DNA of 64,000 nucleotides from Thermoplasmata archaeon (GCA_027306505.1 DAHUZP010000026.1:62001-126000), one strand, 5' to 3'. Shown: positions 24,039-33,041, counted from the first letter of the stretch. The notes: a model not told the origin generated them from the sequence alone. Translations and numbers: made by a program.

Positions 24039-25855
24039 CGGACCCTTCGCACGGCCTCCGCGCGCACCCCGCCGTGGCAGGTGGGGGGTCACGGGCCGCT
24101 CCAGCGAGGAGCTCCCGATGGCGCCTCTTCCATGAGCAGGCGCGGGTGCTCCGGATCGGGACCCACTGGGTCGCCCCGCTCCTCGTTCGGAGATATCCCC
24201 AGGCCGTCCCGGTCCCGGCGCTTGGGCCCGTCGGCTCGACGGACCTGAGGGTCCGCACCACCATCCGACTTCGCCCCCAGACCCACGGGGCGGCCCTCCA
24301 GCGCGTGCAAGAGGACCGCGCCCACACGGAAGCGGAGCTCTCGGCGGTGCGCTCCGAGGCCGACCCAAGGTTCGTGCGCCTTCGGCAGGAGGCCGAGGGA
24401 CTGCGCCGCCTCGAGGAGGAGCTCGTGGCGCGAAGGACCCGTTTGTGGGACGTGCTGGTCTCCTGCGAGGGCCGTGGGAACGGTCCGGCGGAAGCGGCCG
24501 CAGAGATCGCTCCCCTGCGCGAGTCGCTGGCCCACCAAGGGTTCCGCTTCCACACGACCTCGTACCGGGCGAGGGAAGCGCTCCGATCCGCTCGGCTCGG
24601 AGGAGACGTGTCGCCCGACCTCTTCCATGCCCTGCCCGAGGAGGGGGTCGCGGCCCTGCTCCCTCTGTGGGAGGACCGGCTGGAAGAGCCTCGAGGGACC
24701 CTGGTGGGGCTCCACGCGCACCACGGCACACCGCTCTTCATGGACCGCTACCGGCATCCGAGCCACTCCTCCGCGATCTTCGGGGAGACCGGCAGCGGGA
24801 AGTCCTACGCATCGGCCCTGGGCTGGATGCGAGCGCGCTGGTTCCACCAGGACCTCTCGGTCTTCGTGCTGGACCCCCTCGGCGGACTGGCCGAGGTCGT
24901 CCGTTCCCTCGGGGGCCAGGTCGTCAGGGTCGGGGACGGAGCGCTGGCGTTGAACCCGTTGGACCCGGCCACGACCGGAGGTGACCTCCGACTGAAGGCG
25001 ACGCAAGTGGGCGTGATGTTCCGTGCCCTCTTCCCGTCGCTCTCCGACGAGGAGGTCGCGTTGCTCGACACCACGCTCTCCAAGCTCTACGTCGAACGGG
25101 CGCGGGACCCCGTGGGGCCGAAGAGCCCGAAGCCCGCCGATCCAAAGGGGAGGGACGGTGGTCGCGGGTTCGAGGCTCCGAGGCTCTCCGACCTCTTAGA
25201 TAGGGTCCGGAGCGCGGAGCCGCGTCCGCAACGGCTGCTCACCTTGCTCGAGCGCGCTACCCAAGGGTCCCTACGGGGGCTCGATCGCCCCACCAATCTG
25301 GACCTCAGCTCTCCTTTGCTGGGCTTCGACCTCTCTTCCGTGAGCAGCGAGGAGCTACCGTTCTTCCTCACGCTGCTGCTGGACCTCATCTACGGGGAGA
25401 TGCGCCGGCGTGGGGGGCCCAAGCTGGTGGTGCTGGACGAGGCCCATTATCTGACCCGGTGCCCGTCGACGGCCCGGTTCCTCGACCATCTGGTCCGACA
25501 CGCGCGTCACTTCGAGAGCGGGGTCGAGCTGCTCAGCCAGGACCCCTCGGACTTCCTGCGGGAGGAGGGGGGGCGGGCCGTGCTCAACAACCTGGACTCG
25601 GTCCTCCTGCTCCGGCTCAAGGACGGAGGGGAGGCGGTCGCCCCGCTCCTGGGACTGGACGACAGCGAGATGGCGTTCCTTCGGCGAGCGGCCCTGCCGG
25701 CCCGGTCGGGTTACTCCGAGGGGCTCCTGCGGCTGGGGGAGCTCCATCTTCCCCTGGCCGTGGTCTCCTCCGCCGAGGAGGACCGGCTCCTTCGGGCGGC
25801 CTTCTCTAGGGAACGGGCGGGGTCCATGCGAGGAACGAAGGGCCCCGAACCGTGA
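24035..25855 (+). CDS. VirB4/TraC-like (HerA-FtsK superfamily) ATPase
   Basis: A 606-residue motor ATPase of the VirB4/CedB branch. Residues 60-170 include a coiled coil (LQRVQEDRAHTEAELSAV, LRRLEEELVARRTRLWD). The motor domain follows, with Walker A GETGSGKS at about 250-257, the strand FVLDPLGG, ALNPLDP, and Walker B LVVLDEAHYL near 463-472. A sensor-like stretch HFESGVELLSQDPSDFL follows, typical of VirB4/TraC. The LNPLD motif after the first beta strands is also characteristic of this group. Length is about 200 residues below bacterial VirB4, mostly missing at the N-terminus. ATG 24035 is chosen because it overlaps the previous stop (ATGA) and the frame upstream of it is shadow. It would power substrate or pilin movement through the membrane complex encoded upstream. 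Confidence 0.8.
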   Translation: MTDPSHGLRAHPAVAGGGSRAAPARSSRWRLFHEQARVLRIGTHWVAPLLVRRYPQAVPVPALGPVGSTDLRVRTTIRLRPQTHGAALQRVQEDRAHTEAELSAVRSEADPRFVRLRQEAEGLRRLEEELVARRTRLWDVLVSCEGRGNGPAEAAAEIAPLRESLAHQGFRFHTTSYRAREALRSARLGGDVSPDLFHALPEEGVAALLPLWEDRLEEPRGTLVGLHAHHGTPLFMDRYRHPSHSSAIFGETGSGKSYASALGWMRARWFHQDLSVFVLDPLGGLAEVVRSLGGQVVRVGDGALALNPLDPATTGGDLRLKATQVGVMFRALFPSLSDEEVALLDTTLSKLYVERARDPVGPKSPKPADPKGRDGGRGFEAPRLSDLLDRVRSAEPRPQRLLTLLERATQGSLRGLDRPTNLDLSSPLLGFDLSSVSSEELPFFLTLLLDLIYGEMRRRGGPKLVVLDEAHYLTRCPSTARFLDHLVRHARHFESGVELLSQDPSDFLREEGGRAVLNNLDSVLLLRLKDGGEAVAPLLGLDDSEMAFLRRAALPARSGYSEGLLRLGELHLPLAVVSSAEEDRLLRAAFSRERAGSMRGTKGPEP

Positions 25856-25902
25856 CCGAGGAGGGGGCGTGCGGAGAGGGGAGGAGGGCGAGGACGAGCC
25901 CC

Positions 25903-27393
25903 TCACCCGGTGAAGGAGATCCCCACCGTCGCGATCGTCAGCGTCAGGGAGAAGTCGTAGACCGGGATGGTCACCTGGCAGACCGGCGTCCCCTGGAAAC
26001 TGTAGCAGCCACCCACGCTGGCTCCCACGGGGAAGATCTCGGGGTAGCTCTGCGCCCAACTGGCCCAGGCCCCGGGATATTCGGTGGTGATGTTGAGGTA
26101 CTGGGGGCTTACCAGGATCACGTTCCCCACGTTCTGGGCACCGGCCGCCTGGCTCTGGAAGGTGGTGGTCTGCTCGGAGATGAGCCAGGTGCGCACCCCG
26201 ATCATGCCCTGTCCGGCCTCGCGCGGGGCGCTCTTGGGGAGGAACTGGATGATCGTCAGGTTCACGGAGGGCGCGTAGATGCCCCTGGTGATGGAAAGCT
26301 GGGGACCTTGGACCATGGTCGAGTTGTTGCCAGGGTGGCCGGCGACCACCGCCCCTTCCTCATAGGAGAGGGTCTCCGGGGGGATGTAGCGGTTGTTGAG
26401 CGTGTCGGAGAGCCCTGCGAACTGTGAGAGGCCCGTGCTGGAGTACTTGGCCGCGGTGAACGCGCAAGGGATCCACGCCGAGGTGTTCTTCCAACCGATC
26501 TGGTTGTTGTTCCCGTAGGGGTGGAAGGCGGTGGTGTGGTAGGCGGTGGTGTAGCCCTGGCTGTTGAACCAGGTCAGGTTCTGGACATTGTTCACGCTCG
26601 AAGCAGAGGAGATGCTGAAGGCGTCGTCGAGCCCCCACGAGCCTCCCCAGGGGCAGACGTTCTGGACCTGGGGGATGAAGACGGTGTTGACGTAGCGGTA
26701 CTGGCCGGCGGCCCCACCTGAGAAGGTCGCGTTGTAGTAGTCGTAGATCCCGTAGAAGACGATGCCCACGACCGGGTTCGGGGTCGAGGTGCTACCCCGG
26801 TAGTCCAGGTTGAACTGGTCGTGGGTGCCGTAGATGACCACGAGGATGTACCCGCTGCCGGTCCCGGTGATCTGGGTGTTGATGATGTCGGAGGACCCGG
26901 AGATGTTGAGGACGATGTTGTTCCCGCCCCCGGAGATGTGGGGGCTAAGGGTGGTGCCGCTCCCGGTCTGCGTGTAGTAGTAGGTGTTCCCGCTCGCGGC
27001 GCATACCCCGCTCTCCACGCAGGGGCTCCCCGAGGGGGTGGGGGTGTTGGACGTGACCAGCGCGTAGTTCACCAGGTAGCTCGCATTGGCCTCCTGGGGG
27101 GCGTCGGTCATCATGAGGCTCCCCGCGGGGGGGCCCATCGGTGGAACGCCCGGGCCGGAAAGCGAGATGGGGGCGGTGACGGCGACGCGGGAGCCGGGGT
27201 GGCTCACCTCGCTCTCCACGTCCGCTTGGAGCTGCAGGAACTGGTCCTGGACGGCCAGGGTCTGCTGGAACTCCGCCGCCGCCATCTGCACCGGGAAAGT
27301 GTTCGCTAGGTAGGTCGCGATCATCATCACGACCACCAGGATCGTGAACATCGTCCCGACGGCGCTCGCCACCCCGCGCCGGGAGCTCTCCAT
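25903..27393 (-). CDS. Type IV pilin-like surface protein with large beta-rich body
   Basis: The N-terminus has an archaeal class III (prepilin) signal: MESSRRG followed by VASAVGTMFTILVVVMMIATYL, with likely processing after the RRG, then the helix AEFQQTLAVQDQFLQLQADVESE. The rest, about 420 residues, is Asn/Ser/Thr/Tyr-rich with many N-x-S/T sites (SGSSDIINTQITGTGSGYILVV and similar). It looks like a secreted beta-rich body, and the C-terminus ends in a strand-rich TIPVYDFSLTLTIAT segment. Pilin-type proteins of this size serve as tip, adhesin or non-classical pilus subunits. The frame is open to GTG 27552, with ATGs at 27513 and 27492, so the start is uncertain; 27393 gives a normal short pre-peptide. 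It converges on the T4SS-like operon. Confidence 0.65.
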   Translation of the reverse strand: MESSRRGVASAVGTMFTILVVVMMIATYLANTFPVQMAAAEFQQTLAVQDQFLQLQADVESEVSHPGSRVAVTAPISLSGPGVPPMGPPAGSLMMTDAPQEANASYLVNYALVTSNTPTPSGSPCVESGVCAASGNTYYYTQTGSGTTLSPHISGGGNNIVLNISGSSDIINTQITGTGSGYILVVIYGTHDQFNLDYRGSTSTPNPVVGIVFYGIYDYYNATFSGGAAGQYRYVNTVFIPQVQNVCPWGGSWGLDDAFSISSASSVNNVQNLTWFNSQGYTTAYHTTAFHPYGNNNQIGWKNTSAWIPCAFTAAKYSSTGLSQFAGLSDTLNNRYIPPETLSYEEGAVVAGHPGNNSTMVQGPQLSITRGIYAPSVNLTIIQFLPKSAPREAGQGMIGVRTWLISEQTTTFQSQAAGAQNVGNVILVSPQYLNITTEYPGAWASWAQSYPEIFPVGASVGGCYSFQGTPVCQVTIPVYDFSLTLTIATVGISFTG

Positions 27394-27585
27394 CCGACGG
27401 TGGATCGACCGCAGGCCCCGACGACCCCCCGGGGGCAGGGCTGGACTACCCGAACGCCCGACCGCACGACCCGGGGCGCGCCGTCGGGACATCCGGGTTC
27501 CTGTTTCGAGCATATGGCCTATGCTACGCGGGGAACCCGCAGAACGCCTCACGGGGCTCCCGCCACGAGAGAGTACCTACTCCCC

Positions 27586-27595
27586 CGTATTTTAG
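27586..27595 (-). promoter_or_regulatory. TATA-like box upstream of the pilin-like gene
   Basis: Minus-strand CTAAAATACG in a GC-rich surround. It would place transcription start near 27564, upstream of all candidate start codons of the pilin-like gene. A second AT-rich patch, CCATATGC, lies near 27510-27518, so which one is used is not settled. Confidence 0.4.
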
Positions 27596-27766
27596 ACCGC
27601 CGAACCGAGGGCCCCAGCGAGGGTCGGCCCAGGGGCCCCGAATCCGGTGGTAAGAGCTCACCTCCCCGGCACCCCGAGCGGCGACACTTGACGAATCCGG
27701 GCACGACCAACGCCGGGCCCATAAGTGTAAGTCCGGGAACCCTTTACCTTTCAACCCGAGGCCCAC

Positions 27767-29419
27767 ATGGCTCCTCGGGACTTCCTCGTTCACTTGGCCT
27801 CCGACAATGGCCCTCTCACGCTCGCTCGTGAGGAACGGCGGGAGCCCCTTCGTCGACTGCCGCGCCTCGAACAGCTCGAGAAGGAACACGAGCATGTTCG
27901 TGAACTGGAGGCGGAGGACCGTCGCCTCCGCGAGGAGAACGGGCGCCTCCGTCCCGCCCTCGAGAAGGCCCGCGAGAAGAACGTCCGCCTCACCCACACG
28001 ACCGCGGGCCTTCAAGGCAAGCTCGAGGGGCTGCAGAACTCCCTGGCGGTCCTGGGCACCGACGCCAGGACGGCCGCCGCCGTGGGGATCCCCTCCCGCC
28101 GGACCTTCCTCCACCCGCCCCCCAAGCCTCCCGAGGAGCGCAAGAAGAGCGGGGGCCAGCCCGGCCACAAGGGGACGACCCGCCCCAAGCCCGCCCCCAA
28201 CTCCCCCACGTTGACGTTCACGCTCCAGGCCTGAGCGAAGTGCGCGCACGCCCTGGGCACGGACGATCCGATCGACACCCTGCGCCACACCGTGACACAC
28301 CTCCCCGCGCCCGGGCTCTCCATCTACGACGTGGAGGCCCCGCGCTACCACTGCCCCGGGTGCGGCGAGCGGGTCCACGCGGTCATCCCCGAGGGCTACC
28401 GCGGGGACTTCGGCCCTCGCCTGAAGGCCCTCGTCGCCGAGCTACGGGCACTCGGGCTCTCCTTCGGCCAGATCGTGGAGTTCTTCGTGTCGACCTTCCG
28501 GCTCGAGCTGAGCGAGGACACCCTCCACACCCTGGAGGAGGGGGTAGCGCAGAGCGTGGACGGGACGTGCCGGGAGTTCTGGGAGGAGCTCCACGATGCA
28601 CGAAGGACCCTGAACACCGAGGGGGACAAGACCGGGATGACGGTGAACAGAGAGACCGAGCAGGTGTGGGTGGGCGTGAGCCCGACCGTTACCCTGTACT
28701 TCACCCAGCACGGGAGCCAGGTGGAGAAGGGAGCCCGGAGCAAGGACGCGGCGGCGAGGATGTGGGCGGGGTACACGGACACGCTCACGCACGACGGTCT
28801 GGCGTCCTACCACGGGGTGGACGAGGCGGTCGTCCACCAGTGGTGCTTGGTACACCTGAACCGGGAGCTGCAGAAGGTCGAGACCGCTCACGGCATCGAG
28901 GTCCGGGGGTTCATGGAGGAGAGGCCGCCCAAGTTCACGAGGGCGGGTCGTCCCCCGAGGGAGTTCCTGAAGTTCGCGACGGGCGTGAGGGTTCGGTTGA
29001 GCAAGGAGGTGCGTTGGGTGGAGGCGCACCCGGAGGCCTCGCTCCGACAGCGTGAGCGTCGGTACCGACGAGCGTTGAGGTCGATGGCCCGGTTCCTGAT
29101 GCGTCCCTGGAAGGACACGGACGCGGTGCTCATCTCCGGCACGATGAGGAAGGATCTGGAGACGATCTTCACGTTCGTGAGGGTCCCTGGGGTCCCGTGG
29201 AGCAGCAACGGGGCCGATAGGGAACTGAAGGTCCCTGTGAGGATCCGGAAGACCCAGGGGGGTCGGAAGGCGGAGAGGGGGACCTGGGTGATGGACCGGA
29301 TTCTGACGGTCTGGCGCACCTGCCGGAGGAGGGGCCCACCGTTCCTGGATGTGGTCGCCAAGCGGCTGATGTGGGCAGGGAGCGGACCGGGGCCGCCCCT
29401 ACCCGGGCCTACGGGCTGA
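27767..29419 (+). pseudogene. IS66-family transposase gene interrupted by one in-frame TGA
   Basis: Two blocks in the same frame (27767-28234 and 28235-29419) make one transposase. The first has the IS66 N-terminus: a leucine-rich coiled coil (LRELEAEDRRLREENGRL type), then KKSGGQPGHKGTTRPKP, the family signature. The second has the zinc finger (KCAHALG...YHCPGCGERVHAV) and the DDE core: GDKTGMTV near the first Asp, LTHDGLASYHG with the second Asp, and HQWCLVHLNRELQ. The breaks are one TGA at 28232-28234 only; there is no frameshift. The TGA replaces the first cysteine of the expected CxxC, since the next residues are A-K-C. One TGC to TGA change would explain it, so the loss is recent, or the codon is recoded. 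No terminal inverted repeats or target duplication were recognised, so the element ends are not set. Confidence 0.75.
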
Positions 29420-29639
29420 TCCGAGGGCCGGGCCAGAACGCCGAACTCTCACAGTCCGGTGGAGGGGGCCGGAACGGGCCCACCGACGTTGGGGCCGGCC
29501 AGGGTCCGCCACTCACCGACCCTCCGCTCCGTCGGTGAAGCGGCCGGGAGCTCCACCCACAAGGCCACTTCCTTCCCGTTCCGGGGGGTGGCTCCTTTTT
29601 GGGGGGAGCCTCCCCTGGGGTCCCTACCGAGCCCGACCC

Positions 29640-31178
29640 ATGGTGGTGGAGGACGACTACAACGTCCTCGGCCTCCGTCCGAACGCCACACCGGCGGAGG
29701 TCCGAGCAGCCTATCGACGGCTGGCCAAGAAGTTCCACCCGGATATGCACCAGCACGAGGGCCCCCGGACCACGGCCGCGAACTCCGTGCGCTTCACCGA
29801 GATCACCGAGGCCTACCTCCGGATCAAGGACGGGGTTCCCCGCACCTTTCCGACGCACGGGCCTCCGGGGACCCGGGGGGCGAGGACCTCCGGGGGCCCT
29901 TCCCGAACCCCCCACGCCCCGCAGGCCTCCGCTCCCTTCCATGCCTCTTCTCCCATCGCTTCGCCCCCGGCCCACGAACCCGTTCGCAGGGTCCGGACGG
30001 GGATCGATCCCGGGATCCCGTTCGACTGGGCCGGATGGGCCGGGAAGGAAGGGGCCCACGCCGCGCTCGGTGACGCGTTCGCCCGGGGGAGCCCGTTCGT
30101 CGCCCTCAAGGTGGAACGGGAGGAGGGGCACGGTGACGTCGCCTCCTTCCTCGACCTCACCGTGCGCGAGTCGCTGCTCGGGGCGGCCAAGCGCGTCGTG
30201 CTGCTCGACGAGGAGCGCTGCCGAGGCTGTCAAGGCACCGGCAAGGTCGACTCCCGCACCCTCCCGTGCGCTGCGTGCGCGGGCACCGGGCGTCGGGAGG
30301 AGAGCCGGCTCGGCGGGGCATGGAGGTCCATCGACCGCTGCTCCCTGTGCAAGGGGACGGGCCGGGTCACCCGGGAGGTGTGCGACATCTGCAACGGCCG
30401 GGGGAAGGAGTCGCGCCACGACATCGTGATGGTGGAGGTCCCCCCCGGTTCCCCCCCCGGGCGTCGGCTGCGCCTGCAAGGTCTCGGCCGATGGGACGAC
30501 GGGCACCGCCGTCGAGGGGACTACTACCTCCATCTCTCCCTCGCGGAGGGCCCGGAAGCGTGGCATGAGGAGGGGGCGCTCCACATGGCCTTCCCCGTGC
30601 CCCAGACGTTGCTCCTCAAGGGCGGCCAGGTGGTGGTCCCCGGCCAACAGGGCCCCCTGGTCGTTCCCGTCGCACCCGGGACCACGGAGGGGGAGACGAT
30701 CCGCCTACCCAACGCCGGGCCCGCCCTCCCTCCGCACGGCGAGACCGGGGCGCTGGTCCTCCATCTGCGGGCGGTGGAGGACCCGAGCGACCTGCCGGGG
30801 ATCTCGATCACGGTCCCGGCCTTCCTGCGCAAGGCGGTCCCTCGCGAGCCGGGCGAGCGTCTCATCTCGGCCTGGTCAGCTTACCTCGACAGCCCGAAGA
30901 ACCCGGGGTTCCTTGTCGTCACGAGCCAGAAATTGGTCTTCCTCAGCAAGGAGAACCTGGAGGGCGTCGGGCTCGAGTGGTTCACCCCGGTGAGCCGGCT
31001 CGCGCTCCAGCCCATCGAGGTCCCCGAAGGGGTCCCGCGTGACCGGAGCGCGCTTTGGGCCATCACCATCGCCGGCCGCCGCGTCTTCCTCCGCAGGACC
31101 CTCGAACAGATCGAGAAGATCCACGCGATGCTCCTCGAGCTCCAGAGGGAGGGGACCCGCGGGGGCTGGAGCGCCTAG
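29640..31178 (+). CDS. DnaJ-like co-chaperone with extra C-terminal PH/GRAM-like domain
   Basis: A 512-residue DnaJ-type protein. The J domain is at residues 5-70 with HPD at 33-35. A Pro/Gly-rich linker follows to about 130. The Cys-rich domain has four knuckles (CRGCQGTG, CAACAGTG, CSLCKGTG, CDICNGRG) from about 194 to 254, and the substrate-binding beta domains lie at about 255-390. A segment not found in ordinary DnaJ follows from about 395: SAWSAYLDSPKNPGFLVVTS, KLVFLSKENL, then a strand pattern and a final helix (TLEQIEKIHAMLLELQRE). This is a PH/GRAM-like outline. ATG 29640 is preferred because the J domain starts right after it. No dnaK or grpE is nearby. A GGCTCC...GGAGCC hairpin with a T-run loop lies at 29590-29610 in the leader or promoter region. 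Confidence 0.85.
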   Translation: MVVEDDYNVLGLRPNATPAEVRAAYRRLAKKFHPDMHQHEGPRTTAANSVRFTEITEAYLRIKDGVPRTFPTHGPPGTRGARTSGGPSRTPHAPQASAPFHASSPIASPPAHEPVRRVRTGIDPGIPFDWAGWAGKEGAHAALGDAFARGSPFVALKVEREEGHGDVASFLDLTVRESLLGAAKRVVLLDEERCRGCQGTGKVDSRTLPCAACAGTGRREESRLGGAWRSIDRCSLCKGTGRVTREVCDICNGRGKESRHDIVMVEVPPGSPPGRRLRLQGLGRWDDGHRRRGDYYLHLSLAEGPEAWHEEGALHMAFPVPQTLLLKGGQVVVPGQQGPLVVPVAPGTTEGETIRLPNAGPALPPHGETGALVLHLRAVEDPSDLPGISITVPAFLRKAVPREPGERLISAWSAYLDSPKNPGFLVVTSQKLVFLSKENLEGVGLEWFTPVSRLALQPIEVPEGVPRDRSALWAITIAGRRVFLRRTLEQIEKIHAMLLELQREGTRGGWSA

Positions 31179-31208
31179 CTCCGACCACGTTCGAGCCGGA
31201 CCGGGCCC

Positions 31209-32186
31209 CTACGCGGGCCGTGCCTCGGTGTCCGAGGGGACCGGGTCGCGCTCCCGGGGTCGCCAGTGGGCCCCCAGCTCCTGCGAGCGCTTCGTCGCGG
31301 CCTCGACAGCGTCCAATAGCATCGCCTTGAGGCCGCTCCTCTCCAGAGAGTGGAGGGCCGTGATCGCGGTCCCCCCAGGGCTCGTCACGAGGTCGCGCAG
31401 CTTCGCCGGGTGCTCGCCGGTCGCCCGGACCAACTGGGCCGCGCCGACCAGGGTCTGGATCGCAAGCTCGCTCGAGACGGTGCGGGAAAGTCCGACCTTG
31501 ACGCCCGCGTCGGAGAGCCCTTCCAGGATGAGGAAGAGGTAGAGCGGTCCGGTACCGGAGAGCCCCGTCACGGCGTCCATGAGCTCCTCGTCCACCTCGA
31601 GGACCAGTCCCACCGCGGAGAGGAGCCGGCGGGCGCGCTCCAGGTCGACCGGACGGCACGAACGACCGCGGGCGATGGCCGTCGCGCTCGCGCGGACGGA
31701 GGCGGCGACGTTCGGCATCGCCCGGACCACTCCGATGGAGGAGGGCACCCCCTCGGGCTCGATCCCCAGCGACCGCTCCAGGACCGAGGTCGGAACGCCG
31801 GCCGCGATGGAGACGACGCTGGCGCCGGGCCGAAGGTGTCCACGTACCTCCATGAGCACCTGGGGCAGGATCTGGGGCTTGACCGCGAGCACGACGACGT
31901 CGGCAGGTGCGACGGCCTCACGGTTGTTCCCGGCGATCTCCACGGGGAGGTGGGCGAGCCGCTCGCGGAGGGAGGAGACCTCCCGGGAGCTCACGAGGAT
32001 CCGGGTGGCCGCGCCCTCTCCCACCTCGAGCAACCCTCGCACGAGGGCCAGCCCCATGTTCCCCCCGCCGAGGACCGCGACGGTGCCCAGGCCTGACCGC
32101 GGACGCGCGACGCGCGTGGGGGCGTGAGCGGGGCTCGCGCCATGGGCGCGCCGCTGCTGTCCGCTCGAGCTCGCCCTCCTCGACAT
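31209..32186 (-). CDS. proC: Pyrroline-5-carboxylate reductase
   Basis: ProC reduces pyrroline-5-carboxylate to proline with NAD(P)H. The Rossmann motif VAVLGGGNMGLALVRGL is near residues 38-55, the second-strand AVKPQILPQVL segment follows, and ISIAAGVP-like VVSIAAGVPTSVLE and RAMPNVAASV fit the family. The C-terminal dimer domain carries the signature DAVTGLSGTGPLYLFLILEGLSDAGVK and the end motif LRDLVTSPGGTAITALHSLE. ATG 32186 gives 325 residues, about 50 longer than typical because of a basic N-terminal extension of about 35 residues. The start is set by a TATA box exactly 27 bases upstream. The frame continues open upstream to 32693 but is not coding there. It is convergent with the DnaJ-like gene. 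Confidence 0.92.
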   Translation of the reverse strand: MSRRASSSGQQRRAHGASPAHAPTRVARPRSGLGTVAVLGGGNMGLALVRGLLEVGEGAATRILVSSREVSSLRERLAHLPVEIAGNNREAVAPADVVVLAVKPQILPQVLMEVRGHLRPGASVVSIAAGVPTSVLERSLGIEPEGVPSSIGVVRAMPNVAASVRASATAIARGRSCRPVDLERARRLLSAVGLVLEVDEELMDAVTGLSGTGPLYLFLILEGLSDAGVKVGLSRTVSSELAIQTLVGAAQLVRATGEHPAKLRDLVTSPGGTAITALHSLERSGLKAMLLDAVEAATKRSQELGAHWRPRERDPVPSDTEARPA

Positions 32187-32207
32187 GGGCGGGCCACTTC
32201 GAGGGGG

Positions 32208-32218
32208 CACATATATGG
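32208..32218 (-). promoter_or_regulatory. TATA box of proC
   Basis: The sequence CATATATG stands out in GC-rich DNA. Its centre, near 32213, is 27 bases from the proC ATG at 32186. Transcription would therefore begin at or near the start codon, giving a leaderless mRNA. Confidence 0.65.
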
Positions 32219-32310
32219 TGCGGGCGGAAGGGTGCGGTGGGCGCCTCCCATGCCCGTACGGGCGTTCGAGCGACGTTCCGCAGCGACGAAGGGTTCCGCT
32301 CCACCACCGC

Positions 32311-32320
32311 TCTTTATCTA
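32311..32320 (+). promoter_or_regulatory. TATA-like box of the hypothetical gene at 32348
   Basis: TCTTTATCTA lies about 30 bases before the ATG at 32348, again the near-leaderless distance. Confidence 0.5.
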
Positions 32321-32347
32321 CACGGGCGCCCAAGCCCTGTCGGACGG

Positions 32348-32998
32348 ATGTCCGACGGCGAGTCGGAGGGGTCGGCGGAGGCTCCTCCCGGTAAGAAATC
32401 GACCCCGTGGTCGGTGAGGAAGATCGTCGAACAGGTGACGGGCCGTCCCCTGGAGTCGATGCAGGACCCTCCGGGCACCCGTCGCGCCCCTCGGAACGCT
32501 CCGAGCTCTGCCCGTGATCTCCCGCTCGAGCGCTACCATGAGGACCACAGCGGTGCCTTGACCGTCCTCGTCGATCCCCGCGAGGAGGAGGACCACGTCG
32601 GGGTGCGCGAGCGCTCCCCCCCCTCCATCCCCACCGCGGCCACGCTGACGCCGCCCAGCCGGGCGGAGGAGGTCCAGATCGACCGCAACCCATCGCTGCG
32701 CGCCTTCCTGCCCGGGTCCCCCAGCCCCTCCAGTTCCGGCCGACAGGGCCGGGGACCCGTTCTACCGATGACCCGTCCCCTGCCTTCCGAGGTCGTCGAA
32801 GAGGTCGAGCGCCTCCGCGCCGAGGAGGGCATAGGCCCCATCCCGAAGTCCGGCGGACCAGGTCACGGCTCCCGAGAGCTGGAGCGCGTGTACCTCTCCT
32901 ATCTCTTGATGCACCTCGACCGTCTGACCGAGCCGGCGCTCAAGTACCTCCGCCACGCCGTCCAGGAGGAATGCGAAGAGCGCGGGCTCATGCCCTGA
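32348..32998 (+). CDS. Hypothetical protein with disordered N-terminus and C-terminal helical domain
   Basis: A 216-residue protein of unrecognised family. Residues 1-20 are acidic and polar. Residues 20-140 are rich in Pro, Ser, Arg and Glu with no hydrophobic core, so probably disordered. The last 65 residues (LPSEVVEEVERLRAEEGIGP, then a helix ELERVYLSYLLMHLDRLTEPALKYLRHAV) look like a compact helical domain. No signal peptide, membrane segment or metal motif is seen. ATG 32348 is chosen from the TATA-like element about 30 bases upstream; the open frame extends back to 31907 but overlaps proC on the other strand. It is divergent from proC and convergent with the universal stress gene. Confidence 0.6.
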   Translation: MSDGESEGSAEAPPGKKSTPWSVRKIVEQVTGRPLESMQDPPGTRRAPRNAPSSARDLPLERYHEDHSGALTVLVDPREEEDHVGVRERSPPSIPTAATLTPPSRAEEVQIDRNPSLRAFLPGSPSPSSSGRQGRGPVLPMTRPLPSEVVEEVERLRAEEGIGPIPKSGGPGHGSRELERVYLSYLLMHLDRLTEPALKYLRHAVQEECEERGLMP

Positions 32999-33041
32999 GG
33001 CGGCCTTCGCTCCCTTCGCTTCGCTCACCCGTCGTGGGTCA

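Noticed and set aside
27600-29640. Terminal inverted repeats for the IS66 element
   Set aside because: GTAAGTCCGGG near 27728 has no matching reverse complement downstream of 29419, so no ends were called.
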